A stretch of DNA of 64,000 bases from Sphagnum compactum. Lineage: Eukaryota > Bryophyta > Sphagnopsida > Sphagnales. The stretch spans positions 6,572,001 to 6,636,000 of the forward strand of contig OZ234495.1 of assembly GCA_965153455.1 (NCBI GenBank), in the 5' to 3' direction. The position numbers and the translations under genes are program-made. Shown here piece by piece: positions 37,450 to 50,999 of this stretch. The notes below the pieces were generated by a model, which worked only from the letters and a program-made list of their open reading frames with translations, was not told the DNA's origin and did no database searches. How positions within the stretch are numbered: position 1 is the first letter of the stretch; each line of letters begins with the position of its first letter.

Positions 37450-39017
37450 GGTTTGTGCGTTAAAACATGCCTGAAATGTATTCTATAATGTCATTATTTT
37501 CTCATTATACAATTTTTTAAATATTTTCATTAACTCTAAAATCCCCTGCTTTAGTTGATTCAATTCAAATATTAAGTGCTAGTTGACATTCTTCACATAA
37601 ATTCTTTCACAAGGACCTTTGTTATGTCATTCCATGATCCACTCAACATTTCTAGTTAGTGCTCAAATTAATGTGATGTTGTACCTTTTAGGAATTTAGG
37701 ATAAAATTGAGTCATTTTATAGTTGTTCGAAACCCAATACCAATATAAGCTTTATTATATTCCCTTAAAAATACTTCAAGGTTTTCGCCTATGCTTCCCC
37801 TAAAAATTGAAATAATCATCTTGATTTTTTTTCTTCTAAAAGATTAAAAACTCACCAAACTAATTAATTCCCTTTGACTAACTATCATTCAACTTTCACA
37901 ATCTCTCCACATGAATAAAAAAATTCCAATGGCTCGAATTGCACCTGTAATAAAAATTTCTTTATCCTTTTGGTGCAACTTTATTAAAGGACTAAACATT
38001 TCTAAGCCTATAATTATCCTATTTAATGGCAAACATTGAAAAACAACATTTATAATATCATGGCCATCACAAATATTAAAGACACTTCCATTTCACACGA
38101 CATGCAAGTTATTGGTTCTAGCATAGTTTGGAGTTATATATTTATTGTTAAGCCAAATGAAAAAATGTTGTTTTAGTGTGATCATCTTTTGGTGTTGCCC
38201 CGCAAGTTCAGGGTCAAATTAGGGTTCAGATTCTTTTTATCATTTACGTAATTGCGACAATAATATTTTTGGTTCACTTAGAGTTTTAAGCCTTTCAACA
38301 TGTTTCTCAACAAGTCTTTTAATATGGAAATTTGAAGCCCAACAACTTGTAATGTTGACATGAGTGTTCTACTCAAAAGACTAGTCCTATAAATAAAACA
38401 TATATATATAATATATAATATATAATATACTTATATATAATACTTCTTTCCTAAAAACCTACAACATTTTTCTACATTAGAAACTCAAAAGTCTCAAAAA
38501 TAATGTTTCAACAAGGTCCAACATTTGTATGAATTTATTTATGTACAATGAATGCCTACTATTGTTTACAGACTTTCTATTCACATTTTTTCATATGGTT
38601 TAACACGTTGTGCCATTTTATTTCCTCTTTTTGCATGTAGTTTTTCTTTGTGAAACTTCTAAAAATCTCACAAATCTAATATTAATTGGTGCCTAGAATT
38701 ACAAATGAGATCCAAAAGCAAACTTGGGGTCAAATAGAATGACTAATGCTTATGGTTTTTATGATGTCGTTTTACACGTTTAATTGTGAACAAAATTTGG
38801 CTTGGTTTAACTTTCATAATTTCCATCACCACAAGTTGAACCTCCTTGATCCATGTTGTCACTTCTATCCATGATTCGAGGAAAAACAAATCACCTTGAA
38901 TTTATTGTTTTTAAACTAAAAAAATTGTATACGTTTTTGCCAAACGTTTGATAACAAAATTAAATTTCGCAACACAAAAAACATATATTTGGGTCTTAGC
39001 AACGGAACCAAAAGATG
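37450..39017 (-). mobile_element. decayed Ty3/gypsy-type retrotransposon (gag and primer site)
   Basis: On the minus strand at 39015-38993 the sequence TTTTGGTTCCGTTGCTAAG resembles the site just inside the 5' LTR of plant Ty3-type elements (TTTTGGCGCCGTTGCCGGG). Downstream at 37.78-37.45 kb, scattered frames read FYPKFLKGT, SWNDITKVLVKEFM and LNQLKQGILELMKIFKKLY. This matches the pattern of a retrotransposon gag domain (W..l...l...F..., then L..LKQ...E.m..F..L). Stops and frameshifts are frequent. No protease/RT region or second LTR was found in the window. Confidence 0.45.
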
Positions 39018-39470
39018 TGGAATACAAACAAGTATATGATCGAAATTATGTATTTTTATTACATATATATGAACATATATGTTCTTGTTTATACAAATAC
39101 CTACTCACTATCTAATTTTTATGTATAACTATTATGCCACAACCATCTTCCCACCATGGATTCACAACTATGTCAAAACTTTTGAAAATTAATTCAATTC
39201 CCTTCACATGTCTATTTTATAAAACTTTCCATTTTTACAACAAGTTATTATCAAGTGAAGGTGTTTTTAAAGGTCCCAAACACCCACTCATATACCAAAT
39301 TAAAAAAAATTAAACAAAAGAAATTATTAACACATCATATTGCTCATCATGTGATTTAACATGCACATTAATTTGTAGCATGTTTTTTTAATGAATCAGC
39401 ATCTTTGAATTATGCACATTCATTTGTGTAAATGTTTTTATAATGAATTATCATATTTGAGTCATGCACA

Positions 39471-41915
39471 CACTAATAGAAAATTGTCATTTTGCAACTG
39501 GTCCTTGCAACTAATTTTTAGTTGCAAAAGACATTTGCAACTATAATCATAATAATCACATCGGACAAATCGCATTGACACTAGTTGCAAACAACAGTGA
39601 ATTTTAAATGAAAAAAAAAAAATCAACGAAAGACGCCTTCATCCTTTTACAAGTCATATATGTATTATCGCTTGCAACTATAATGTGATTTTTTTTGTGA
39701 ACAATGGGAACAAGTTATGTGTTGCTGCTTGTCTCAACTTTTAATAATTAAAAATATTTTATTATTATTTTGAAATAATCTAAAACATTTAATTTTTATG
39801 TTTGGAAGGTTTAGATTATGACACGGGTGCAATATAAATTTGCCACATGGCATATTATTGAAATTTTTAAATTAAATTTAAATCAATATTTAGGTATATA
39901 GGTTGAACTAAATACCTACCTACCTATATACCTACCTACCCATCTAGGCTAAACACTTATCTAAATAGAACCTAATTACCTACTTAGGCCAAATATTTAT
40001 TTAAGTAAGTAGGTAAAAAAGTAGATAAGTAAATTAAAGAAGTAAGTAATTAGGTGTAAGTACATGAATATCTATATTTTATTTTGGGTTAAATCATTCT
40101 TATTTGCTCATCCCATATGCCCATGTTTTTAAACATGAAAATGTAAAACAAAACACATTGTTTATATATTTTTCAAGATGAGAATGAAAGCAAAACATAT
40201 GGGATAAACTTTTTAGTTGTAAGTCATTTGCGAGTAAACATTTTTAATTGCAAATTATTTGCAATTAAAAAGTTTATCCCATATATTTTGGCTTTCATTC
40301 TCATCTTGAAAAATACATAATTAAATAGGTAAGTGGCAACTAACTAGCTAACTAATTAGCTAACTAATGAACTAATAAATTTACTAGTTATTTAATAAAT
40401 ATAATATAGACAAATAAATTAATAAACGTGTTACTTAACTAATTAACAGCTAAACTAAAAATAATCAATTATTTATAGTAGTAATCATCAATATATTATG
40501 ATTACTCAATTAATTATATTATTATTTATTATTAAATATTACTTAATTTATTAGTTAGATAAACAATAATAATATTTAATTTTAACTATATATTAACTAT
40601 AATGATCTATCAACCAATTTAATTAACTAGTAATTGGTTAATATTTTAATAATTAACTAATAATTAATAACTCATTAATAAATATTTTTAACCAGATAAA
40701 TTAATTATAAATATTGAGTACTATTTTTTAATTTAATAATATAGTTAAGACCTTGCCTAAATTAAGTGTTTTATTAAAATTATTCCCATTATTTTTTTCA
40801 TTTTTATAGTTTATAATAAATATAAATGTAGATATTTAATAGTAAAAATAACATTAATTCGATTATTATTATAGTTAGTTGGTAACCAAGGTTAATTATT
40901 TCATTTTTATTATTCATATTATTACTTTACTCATTGTAGTTATTTATGAACTATTACAATAAATATTTTATATTTTTAATAAGTGTATTTCTGCTTCGAA
41001 AAAATTTTCTGCATTTGTATAATAATTTATTAGATTTCCATTCTAACTACTACCGTAATTATTATAAAATAATAAAACTGAAAATAAAAATTATATATCA
41101 TTAATTGATTATAATCATTGAATAATTGTCAATTATTTATTTGAAATATAAAAATTTAAAACTATATATAATATTTCCTAGTAATCATTATAATATAATA
41201 GTATTTCATTATTGATTACTTATAATAATAATAATGTAATTTGTAACTAGCCTAGGTTAGCCATTTTTTTATTATTATTATTATTATTATTCTATATGAT
41301 TATGCCACTTGTTAGGACTATTATGATTTATTATAAGTAATTTTTTATTTCATTAATAAATATAAGTAAATTTTAATAAGTACATTAGTCATTTGTAATA
41401 ATTTTAAGAATTGTAATAAGATGGTGTGGATAAACTTGTAATATGGGCACAATATATTTGGTAAATATCTTACATAAAGTTTTAATATACTTTAAAATAT
41501 ACATTAATTAATGTAACCATAATATTGAGGCCGTTTATGCTAATAATAATACTTGAATACACATGTAATATGGTTGTTCATATACATTCAAAATATATAT
41601 TTATAAATCCTAATACGTCAACTGTATTCCTTAAAATTCATAAAATACACCTTTGTATATTCATAGGGTTACAACTAAATTGGTTACGTTTGCAACTAAT
41701 GGAACATAAATTGTTTTTTTAATATGAAAAACCAATTAAATGTTGTTCATATATAAAGATGAACATCAAAATAGTCACAAACTAGTTGAAGTGTAGTCAC
41801 AAATATGACCCACACAAGAAATAGTTGCAAAAATGTCCAAATGTGGTTGCAAATAACTAATAGTCACATGTAGTTGCAAATATAGTGATTACATTTCAGC
41901 CAATTTCTACTAGTG
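39471..41915. mobile_element. non-autonomous CACTA element A
   Basis: The left end CACTAATAGAAAATTGTCA and the reverse complement of the right end CACTAGTAGAAATTGGCT are matching CACTA-type terminal repeats. Flanking triplets are ACA and ATA, so only a partial target-site match. Both subterminal regions repeat GCAACTA/TAGTTGCA words, as transposase-binding sites do in this superfamily. The interior is extremely AT-rich, has no transposase, and contains a long foldback hairpin. Confidence 0.7.
40167..40315. repeat. ~69-bp-arm foldback hairpin inside CACTA A
   Basis: The first arm begins 'tatttttcaagatgagaatg'. The second arm is its reverse complement with only a few mismatches, and the loop is about 11 bases. 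A transcript would form a nearly perfect stem of about 69 bp. Confidence 0.85.
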
Positions 41916-41976
41916 ATATTAATTGAAAACTAATTGGTGATGACTTACCAAACTAAAAATAAATTATAAAACCCCA

Positions 41977-44941
41977 CACTATGAAAAAATATAGGGTTTT
42001 ACAACTGGGTTTACAATTGGGTTTTCCAGTTGTAATAGACACTTACAACTCATGATATTTATATGGCCTTGAGTGCTAATGGACAAGTTGCAATAGTTGC
42101 AACGAACACCCTATGTTGTATACAATATCATATATACGATGGAACTCACATGCAACTATATGCAACTTTTTTGCAACTAATATCCACGTCAAATTCTCAT
42201 GCACATTCCAATGTGGTGAACAAAGTGCCAATGTGGCTTTTCATCCATTTGTTGACGAATGACATATGTTAATACCTTTTACAATTTATTTACAATTATT
42301 TCATAACTAGTTTGACGAATATAATCTTTAATTATTTCATTCATTCATTTTATGAATGAATTCTATTCTTATATTTTATAACCTATCTACAATTATTTTA
42401 CAACTAATTCAACAAATATATTCTTTCATTATTTCATTCATCCATTTGAACAATGAATTCTGTTCCTGTCCTTTGCAATTAACTTACAACTAAAAATGAA
42501 ATGAAAATAAAGGATTTAGTGACTAATTTGCAACTTGGTGTTAAAGTTTGGGTTTCAAAGCAATTGTATGTAGTTATTTTAGTAGTATTAAACAACTAAA
42601 TTGCAACTTACAATGTAAGTATACAAACTTCACACGACCATTATCATTTTATCATAATTATAATAGATAATGTTGAATTGCATTGGGCATCACTATTTAT
42701 AAACATGAAATGGATTTGGAACTTTAAATAAATTTACATTCCATGTTGAATAATACATTAGCAAAAAAATTAATCAAAAGATAATTTAATTATGAATCTA
42801 AATATAATGCCCAAGCTATTTACAACAAACATTTTTTTTATCTAAATAAAGGTCTGATCATAAAAATGATGACCCACAATAATCAAATATTATCATCTAA
42901 AACATTATGTTTCATAAATGAATGTTTTCTTCTATTTTTGTAAAAAAAGAACTTGAGACATGCAATTTTTTCAATCCACTTTATTTGCTTGAAATTTGCC
43001 ATGTTATGTTATTTGGTTCCACATGTGAAATGAAATCAGTAACATATCATAACATTGTAATGTAAAAAAATCTAAATAATCCTTTCAATTTGAAGAAAAT
43101 TAGTTTACAACTATACTACCACTAACATGCAACTTATTTCTCACTAAAATGCAACATATGTAAAACTTTGATACAAACTAAACTAGAATTTGTACACTTG
43201 CAAATATAATAAAATATTGTGTTTATAATCAAATAAACTAAATTATAATTTTAGGTACTTTTGAAAGAATCTTACCTTGTATATACATAATTTTGATGTT
43301 CATGGATTGAAACATAATGAAAGTTTGGCCCTATAACTTTAAAACAACAAAAGTCATCACAAATGTTCAAACAAAAAACAAAACATTTGTAACATGATTA
43401 TTATTAAAAAATCACCTTTCATAAATCTTTCATCATTATAAGTTAAACTAAACTTCTACAATCAACTTCTAATTAAACTGGAATATATTTTCACATCATT
43501 ATTTTTAATATATGCAAATAAACAAAAGAACAAGAATCACAAACCTTCAACATCCAAAAGTAAAAGTAAGAATCTTCAACATCCAAAAGCAAAACCTTCG
43601 ACATTTAAGAGTAATAGCAAGAACCTTCAACATCCAAAAACAAAAGTAAGAACCTTCAATATCCAAAAATAAGAGCAAAAATTTTCAACATCTAAAACCA
43701 AAAGCAAGAACTTTAAACATCCAAGAGTAAGAGCAATAACCCTTAACATCAAAAAGTAAAAGTAAAAACCTTCAACATCCAAAAGTATGAACAAGAACTT
43801 TTATCATTCAAAAGAAACAACAAAAACTTTCAACATTCAAAAGCAAGAGCAGAAACATTTAACCTTTCTAAGAGCAAAAACAAAAGTTTTCAACCTTTCA
43901 AAGAACAAGAACAAGAACCTTCAACCTCTAAGAGCAAAAACAAAATCCCATGAGCATAAGCACATGAAGGTCATTGATGCATTGGGGCAAATCTATTGAT
44001 ATACTACCATGTGTCATTTGCTTAAGGGTTTCTTGCCCAAATTTTAGATCTTTAAATTTTAAATTTTAAGTTGAAATATAGTTGTATACTAGTTGCAATC
44101 AAGTTGAAATGTCATGTATATTGGGCGATGGAAACGTATACATCACAAATTTCTTTAGACAAAATTTTAATATGATTATAATGATTGATTATATTTATGT
44201 TACTTATTAAGTTTTTTTCACATCATTGTTGTGTATTTTTCACTTTATTATTCTATTATTGATAAAATGTTTGTGGAAAATATATAAACATAATGAACAA
44301 TGGTTTTAACTTATTAATTCCATGATTATGATGATGAAAAGAATAATGGTTTATCATTTTACCATAATTTTCATGACACAAAAGTAAAATTTTACCATTC
44401 AAGGACACTTAAATTCGATATCATTTGAAAGAATAATTATGTTTATGTTGATACTATGATAATAAAATATAATTTAAACATTTTTTGAAATAATTAAAAA
44501 TGAAATTTGATCCAAATTACATTATTTACTAGTTTTCATTATTTTTATATAATTAACTTTCCCCAGGAAGTTTATGATGTACATGTGCCATGATCATATG
44601 TGTTACTAAAGGCCGTACATTTGTTGCAAAATAGTTGTTGATTAGTAATTAAATTTATCCTAATTGTGATGTAGTTGTTACATACAACTAAAGTACAACG
44701 TTAACAAAATCAAACATGGTTGACTATAACCATATATATATTGCATACATTGTATTGGATAAATGTACATCTTGCAACTAATTTGTAACTACAATATGAC
44801 TACTTAATTTTTTGACATGGCATTTTATTTATTAATAAAATAAATATTTAATGGGATAGTTGTAATGCAATTGTATATTAGTTGTCTTGGAACTCTAGTT
44901 ATAGGGTAGTCTAGTTGTCGTGGACACAATTTCTCATTGTG
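41977..44941. mobile_element. non-autonomous CACTA element B with CCA target duplication
   Basis: The left end CACTATGAAAAA and the inverted right end CACAATGAGAAA agree at 10 of 12 bases. The element is flanked by CCA on both sides (41974-41976 and 44942-44944). Subterminal TTGCAACTA-like words occur at both ends, shared with element A. The interior carries a 30-32-bp minisatellite but no transposase frame. Confidence 0.7.
43541..43950. repeat. ~30-32-bp minisatellite inside CACTA B
   Basis: About thirteen diverged units of 'accttcaacatccaaaag' followed by 'caaaagcaaga' run through this stretch. The open frame 43787-43999 is a translation of the array. Confidence 0.9.
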
Positions 44942-44944
44942 CCA

Positions 44945-47771
44945 CAACCTAATAGACTACCAAAATTAGCCCCTAAGTAATTACATAAGTAACAAGTTAT
45001 TGACATCAAGCTATAGATACATGGTGCACTTAGTTTAGATGGGTGGATGATGGCATCTAGCCTAATTCGACATAAACTATTTGTGATTTTTTCAAAACAA
45101 TTGATAATTACTAGTGTCAAAATATCTAGAAACCTTTTTCTTTTGGAACTTGTGAGTCGTGTTTTAGAAACATAATTTGGGTGATCATTATTAAATGATC
45201 TATTCCCAATAGCTACGGCAATTGCTATCATTTTGGATGGGAACTTTGTAGGGGTTTTTTTAAGGATTTTGCCAAGTTGTTTTAATGGTGACCCCATGCC
45301 TCAACTATAAATTTGACAACATTGGACCTATTTAAAGTCTAAGTCTAAAAACACAAAACAATTTCAAATATAATGTTTATCGAGCCATTGGTGATTTTGC
45401 TTTTAAAAATCTCTTAAAAAATTATGGTGTGCTAGTAATTAGACCCCAATTCGGTGTTGAATAAAAATTTCAAAAATTAAATTAATTTTGATAATGAATT
45501 ATCAAATTGATTGAATTATTTTAATATATAACTTACGTTCAAATCCCATACTTGTATTTTAAATGTTTGAGTAACACCTTGTGTGGTTCCACAAAGTGTC
45601 AATCATGGTGACCAACCAAGAAGATCATTTGTTTCAATTATGTAAAGCATTGGTCTAGTTCTTGACAAAGGAAAAAGATACTACCTATGGTGTGCAAGGT
45701 GGAGGAAAGGAAATAATGTCAACTTTGAATGAAATTAAAAAAACTTTAGTTCGAGTTGTTGAAATCATTTGATTAGAAATATAGAACTTGCATAAAATGA
45801 TATCAAAAAGTATGGTTTAAGGATGATTCACACTTTCATGCTTGGGCCATCACCCATGACATGACTTGGGTCAATCAATTTTTTTCTTAAAATCAGGTAA
45901 TTACTAGTGTGGTTACACAGTTCAAACCTAAATTAAAATAGCTAGCTTTTTTCTTTCTTTTCTTGGGTGAAATGGAGTTATTTGTATGAGTTTTATTACT
46001 ATTAAAAATGGCTATGTTAATGAGTTGTCAATTGCAAATGCTTGTAAATTGCCTACAGCCACAATAAGGATGATTGAAAAACTTTAAATGATATGTGTGT
46101 TGGTAGGGGAATGCATTTGGTTACAAGGTGATTGAAACAAGAATACATGGATTACTTAAAGCACCAACAAGTGGCTAATAGAAGTAAATGTGCAACCCCC
46201 AATAAGCCTCACAAAGTCACGACTTATAAGTTGGAAGTTATAACCTCAGTTAAGATACAATGATTGAAATTTTTACATCAATGATAAAAGACACTTTACA
46301 CTTGTATATGGATGGAAGGAATCAATTGCAATATCACCTATAGATGAACTTGGGAAGTTGGTGGCATGCCACACACTTAAAAATGACATTTTAGGAATCC
46401 CTTTTGCCATAGTTTTTAATGTTGTCACCACCTTCACAATGAATTTGTTAATTAGAAATTAATTATTTGCAAGAATTATGTCTTGTATACGTTTTATAGT
46501 GCATTATAAAACACTTTGAATTAACACATCAATCAATTTCAATTTTTTCACATTCAATAAAAATCTATGAATTCCAACCTTCCAAAAAATACCACTTATA
46601 ATGACATCTTCAATAAGAAATTTAGTTTCCATTTTGATCATACAACTTGTGGCAAAGTACAATTAAAATTTTAATTTAATAATACAAAGTCTATGAATCC
46701 ATTTACAAATATATAAGGAATGTGACTTAGTTTGAAACCCAAAAATGTCCCCCTTAAACCCAAAAATGGACATATGGTTTTTTTAAAAGGTTATGCATGT
46801 AACAATATATATCATTGATTTGAATCCATTTCTACAAATTTCCTTGCAAATTGAACTTAAGATATATTCCAAAAAAATAAAAGGTTTAAAATTGGACTCC
46901 ACTATGTGTCCAAAAAAGAGACTTAGTACGCATTTGCCATGGTGCTCACCATTGCCTTGTTAATGTAAATGTTGCAAATATTAAATTCTGGTGTGCATAT
47001 TGTCCAATGTATCATATCAATATGATTATATGAAGAATGACGTATTTAGTATATACCTTTTAAGTTTTAAGTCCTAATCCATAACACCAAACATTCTTCC
47101 AATTTCCAAACTCCTCCAACCCTTTGTTATTGCCATAGTCACACATTAAAATTTAGGAGTTGCTACGAACTCCACGTCTCCATTATCCATCACAACAATA
47201 AAAAAGAAAAAAATAAAACCAAAAAAAAAGGCAAAACAAAAACTTATTTACCAATGTTTTTCTTTGCAATACACATCATCTACAAGTGTTGGGTGGCTAT
47301 TATTATTTTTTTAGAACCGTTTTCACAAATGTTTGAAAAACTTGCCCAATTCTCCATGTTTCAATTTTCATCAATTTGAAAACAATAAGTTTATCTATAC
47401 CATATCATAAAAATTGGTCGTGGGATTTTTTTAAAAAACTTGCAAATTAAAGCTATTTATAAAATAAGGTGCATTAGGAACTAGAATTCTTTTTTTGGTT
47501 GAATCTAGGGAAGAAATGCCAAAATTGGAGTGAAAATTATAATGATTAAAAACAACAAGGGAAATTACATTTACCACCCCTACTAGTGATAATACTAGTT
47601 TACTCCCTAGTTCAAGATTTGCTTAGCCGCATGCACTATTACATTCACAAATTATTGTAATTAAGATTCACTTTTTGAATCATGGGTAATTGCAACATGA
47701 TAAGATTCCATAAAAGTGCATTTTTGTAGTGTATTTTGATTGCAACAAAGATGTGACATTGTTGGAACCCT
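44945..47771. other. intergenic DNA, no gene recognised
   Basis: About 45030-45260 is a copy of the dispersed family at 34.0 and 57.8 kb ('cgacataaactatttgtg', 'ggaacttgtgagtcgtg'). The rest is AT-rich, without recognisable coding, terminal repeats or arrays. Confidence 0.55.
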
Positions 47772-48330
47772 CACTATGCCAAAACATGAAAAATATGACT
47801 ACGTAGATGACTAGTGTTGTAGTCCATACCACATATATGATTGGCCATGACTACATGATTAAATTCATATGGCCCTGGGTATTTACCAATAGTCACACAA
47901 ATGTCATAGTTGTAAATGTCATTTGCGACTATGACCTCCATGACTATAAGACATCTCCAATGGCCAATTTTTAATTTAAAAAATAATTATAATTTATTTT
48001 GATTAATGTCTTATTGCCACGTGGTAGCTTAGGATGAATTCAATATTTTATTAACCATTTATGAATTGACACATGACAATCCAGAATAATGAAATTATTT
48101 TTCCTACCCCATAATATGATGCCATATGGAAGTCAACTTTAGTCAAATAATGACACTTGGGACCTAGCCTAAACCACCTACTAGGTTAGGAGCCCTGTGC
48201 TAGGCACCTTAAGCTAGGTGACCTACCCTAGGTTAAAAACAACTTCCGCCATGCTAACCACCTAACCTCCTACTAGGAAGGCTAACACACTTATACTCCC
48301 TTAAGAAAATAGAAGATTATAGGATGAAGG

Positions 48331-48400
48331 TAAGAGGATTTGAACCCCTCACCTCCACTTTGAGGGGTGAAGTCTTTTGCCATTAAACCACCACAATTTT
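48331..48400 (-). other. tRNA-like segment (SINE-type or tRNA relic)
   Basis: On the minus strand an A-box-like 'TGGTTTAATGGCAAAAG' is followed after about 30 bases by a B-box-like GGGGTTCAAATCC, both typical of an internal Pol III promoter. No full cloverleaf with an acceptor stem is apparent. The 5' part ('caaaaaattgtggt') is shared with the arms of the 14.1-15.1-kb element, so it is probably a tRNA-derived repeat rather than a working tRNA. Confidence 0.45.
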
Positions 48401-48529
48401 TTGGTAACAAATGTAATTATCACAAACATATAATGAATAATTTTTTAGCCTAAATGAACCTATGCCTCCCTAGGCTGACCTAGGCCACCCAACAATCTAG
48501 CCTAGGCTTCCATAGGATATTTAAAGTAA

Positions 48530-49860
48530 ATCTAGGTCTTCTTAAGCTAAACCTACGGAACATAGTCTACCTTGGGGTTACTTAGGTTAAACTAGGTTAT
48601 ATTAGGCTAAACTTGGCTATACTAAACTATTTTTGGTTAAACTAAGCTATACTAAGTTAAACTTGGCAAAAATAGGTTATTTATGTTGAACTTGATTATG
48701 TTTGGTTAAATTAAATTATACTTGATTATATTATGTTAAACTTGCCTATATTAAACTATACTTGGCTAAACTAGGTTATATTTGGTTATATTTGGCTATA
48801 TTTGACTCTACTTGATTATATTAAGCTAAACTTGGCTATACTAAACTATATTGGCTAAATTATGTTATATTAAGCTAAATTTGGCAAAAGTAGGTTATTT
48901 AAATTAAATTTGGCGATACTTGGCTACATTTGGCTATACTAAATTATATTTGGCTAAAATAAATTATATTAAGTTAAAATTGGCTAAACTTGGCTTAAAA
49001 TGAATTATTTGAGTTAAACTTGGTTATGTTAAGTTATATTATGTTAAACTTAGTTAAATTAGGTTATACTAGACTAAATTTGGTTAAAGTAAGTTATTTA
49101 GGTTAGATTTTGTTATATTAGGAAATAACCAAACTTGGTTAGGCTAGTTTAGCTTATTATAACATAATTTGGTTAAATTTGGTCTAAACTAGGTTCTACT
49201 AGGATAAATCTAACTGAACTTGGCTAAAGTAGGTTATTTAGATAATTGTGGTTAAATTTGGTTTTATTAGGCTCTATTAAGTTAAACTTGGTTTAAGTGG
49301 GTTATATTTAGTTAAACTTGGCTAAAGTAGATTATTTAAATTAAAATTGGTTAAAATTAACTTAAATTGGTTAAATTTGATTAGTAATTTTTTACATTAA
49401 ATTTGGTTAAATTTAATTAAAGAATGTTATTTAGGTTAAATATGGAAAAACTTGGTTTAAATTGATTAAATATGGTTGAACTTGATTAAAATATGTTGTT
49501 TACATTAAAATTCACAAAAATTGACAATTTTAATTAAACTTGGTTAAATTGGGTTAAACTTGGCAAATTTTGATCAATTAAAATATTTAAAAAAGACCAA
49601 ATTAGATTATTTAGAAAAAAATTGGCAAAACTTGGATACTTAAATTATAGGGAAATTTTGGTTAATTTAAGATATTTAAGCTAAACTACGTTAATTTAGC
49701 TTATTTTGATTAAATTTGGTTGGATTGGGTTACCTAGAAAAAAATTAGGGCAAGACTAGGTTATTTGCCAAATTAAATTGAACAAAAGTATTTAGATTAA
49801 ACAAGGCTATTTAAACTAAACTTATAAACTAAATTTAATGGAAGTTAATTTTCGAAGTTA
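48530..49860. repeat. degenerate satellite inside CACTA C
   Basis: About 1.3 kb is made of variants of 'ttaaacttggctaaactagg' followed by 'ttatatt', with units of roughly 12 or 24-26 bp and many substitutions. Confidence 0.9.
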
Positions 49861-50233
49861 AATTAAAGACGTTAAGCCTAGAGGTTTACATTCAATGAAA
49901 TTAAATCTAGAGGTTACTAAAGTAGGTTAAACCAAAGCCAAATCTAAGTTAAATGTAGGCCAATTTATACTAAACTTAGCCACATTTTCATATTTATTTA
50001 TTTATCACAGTTGGTTAAACAAGGTCAATTATGTTCAACATGACTACTAATTGTGCAGTTGTAATTTATATAACTATAATTATTTATAATCATATTATAG
50101 TCATGTATTTTTAATAATGGTTGTAGCCCTAAAAAATGATAGTGACTAAAGTCCAAATATGACTACGTAACTATACTTGGACAATAGTCGCAAGTTGTCA
50201 TAATCATGAAAACCATGTTTTGGCATAGTGCCT

Positions 50234-50997
50234 TAACCACATCTGAATTTTAAAAATTTGATCTAGCGCTACCATTTTTCTCATGTTTATATTCATTTTT
50301 CATGAATAAAAATTAAAAAATGGTTCATTTTCATGCCCAAAATGGACTTTAGAAAATTTGTGCATTCTAGGGCATTCAAAAGCCCATGTTAAAATAGATT
50401 TTGTGTTATGAAATGGAATAGAAACTTGCATGTATGATTCATTGACATGTAATTGGATTTTTGGTTAAAAATAAGTGTGAAGTTCATTGAGGATTTTTAT
50501 TTAATGAATCCATATGCCTAATTTTGTAGGATAGTTCACTTCCAATGATTTAGATGAAAAATTCTCTCATCATTTGTATTTAATGATTTGATTTTTTTTT
50601 CCACATTTAGCAACTATGGTTATTCAATGTGTGGAAATTGAATCCCTTTTCCCTTTTTAATAGATGGGTGTCTTAATTTATCACTTAAGTCTTTGAACTT
50701 GGGAAGGTGTAAAAATAAATCTTAGGTACTCTTTTACATGATTTTATGGACATTATAATTTACAAATGCCCTTGTGTGCAATTAGTTCTCCACTTGTTTA
50801 GTATTTGATTGCCAAAATTTTAAAGGTTTTTTCCTTTTAAAGATAGACAACATTTGGGGATGAAATGTCCTATAGCCCAAACTTGGCCTAGAATTTACCT
50901 TAAAAACCTATGTCAAGCAAAAACCTTTCACCCCACCTAGGTTTCATGGGTTGAAGACCATTCAATTTTTAGTGGTTGGTTTTCACACAAAAGAGAA
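50234..50997. other. AT-rich intergenic DNA, nothing recognised
   Basis: This follows CACTA C directly and runs to the tandem exon-like array. No gene or repeat was identified. Confidence 0.5.
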
Positions 50998-50999
50998 CT

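Larger units (their letters stand above)
47772..50230. mobile_element. non-autonomous CACTA element C with CCT target duplication
   Basis: Both ends start with the same 17 bases, CACTATGCCAAAACATG, inverted with respect to each other. The element is flanked by CCT on both sides (47769-47771 and 50231-50233). ATGACTA/TAGTCAT words recur in the first and last ~250 bp, as expected for subterminal binding sites of CACTA transposases. The 2459-bp interior holds a tRNA-like segment and a long degenerate satellite, but no transposase. Confidence 0.92.

Noticed and set aside
43541-43950. Possible CRISPR-like array of ~30-bp repeats
   Set aside because: The units are contiguous and diverged, without unique spacers, in plant DNA; it is a minisatellite.
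44911-45297. 128-codon minus-strand open frame
   Set aside because: It lies across the end of CACTA B and a dispersed repeat also found at 34 and 57.8 kb; the frame is not shared by the other copies.
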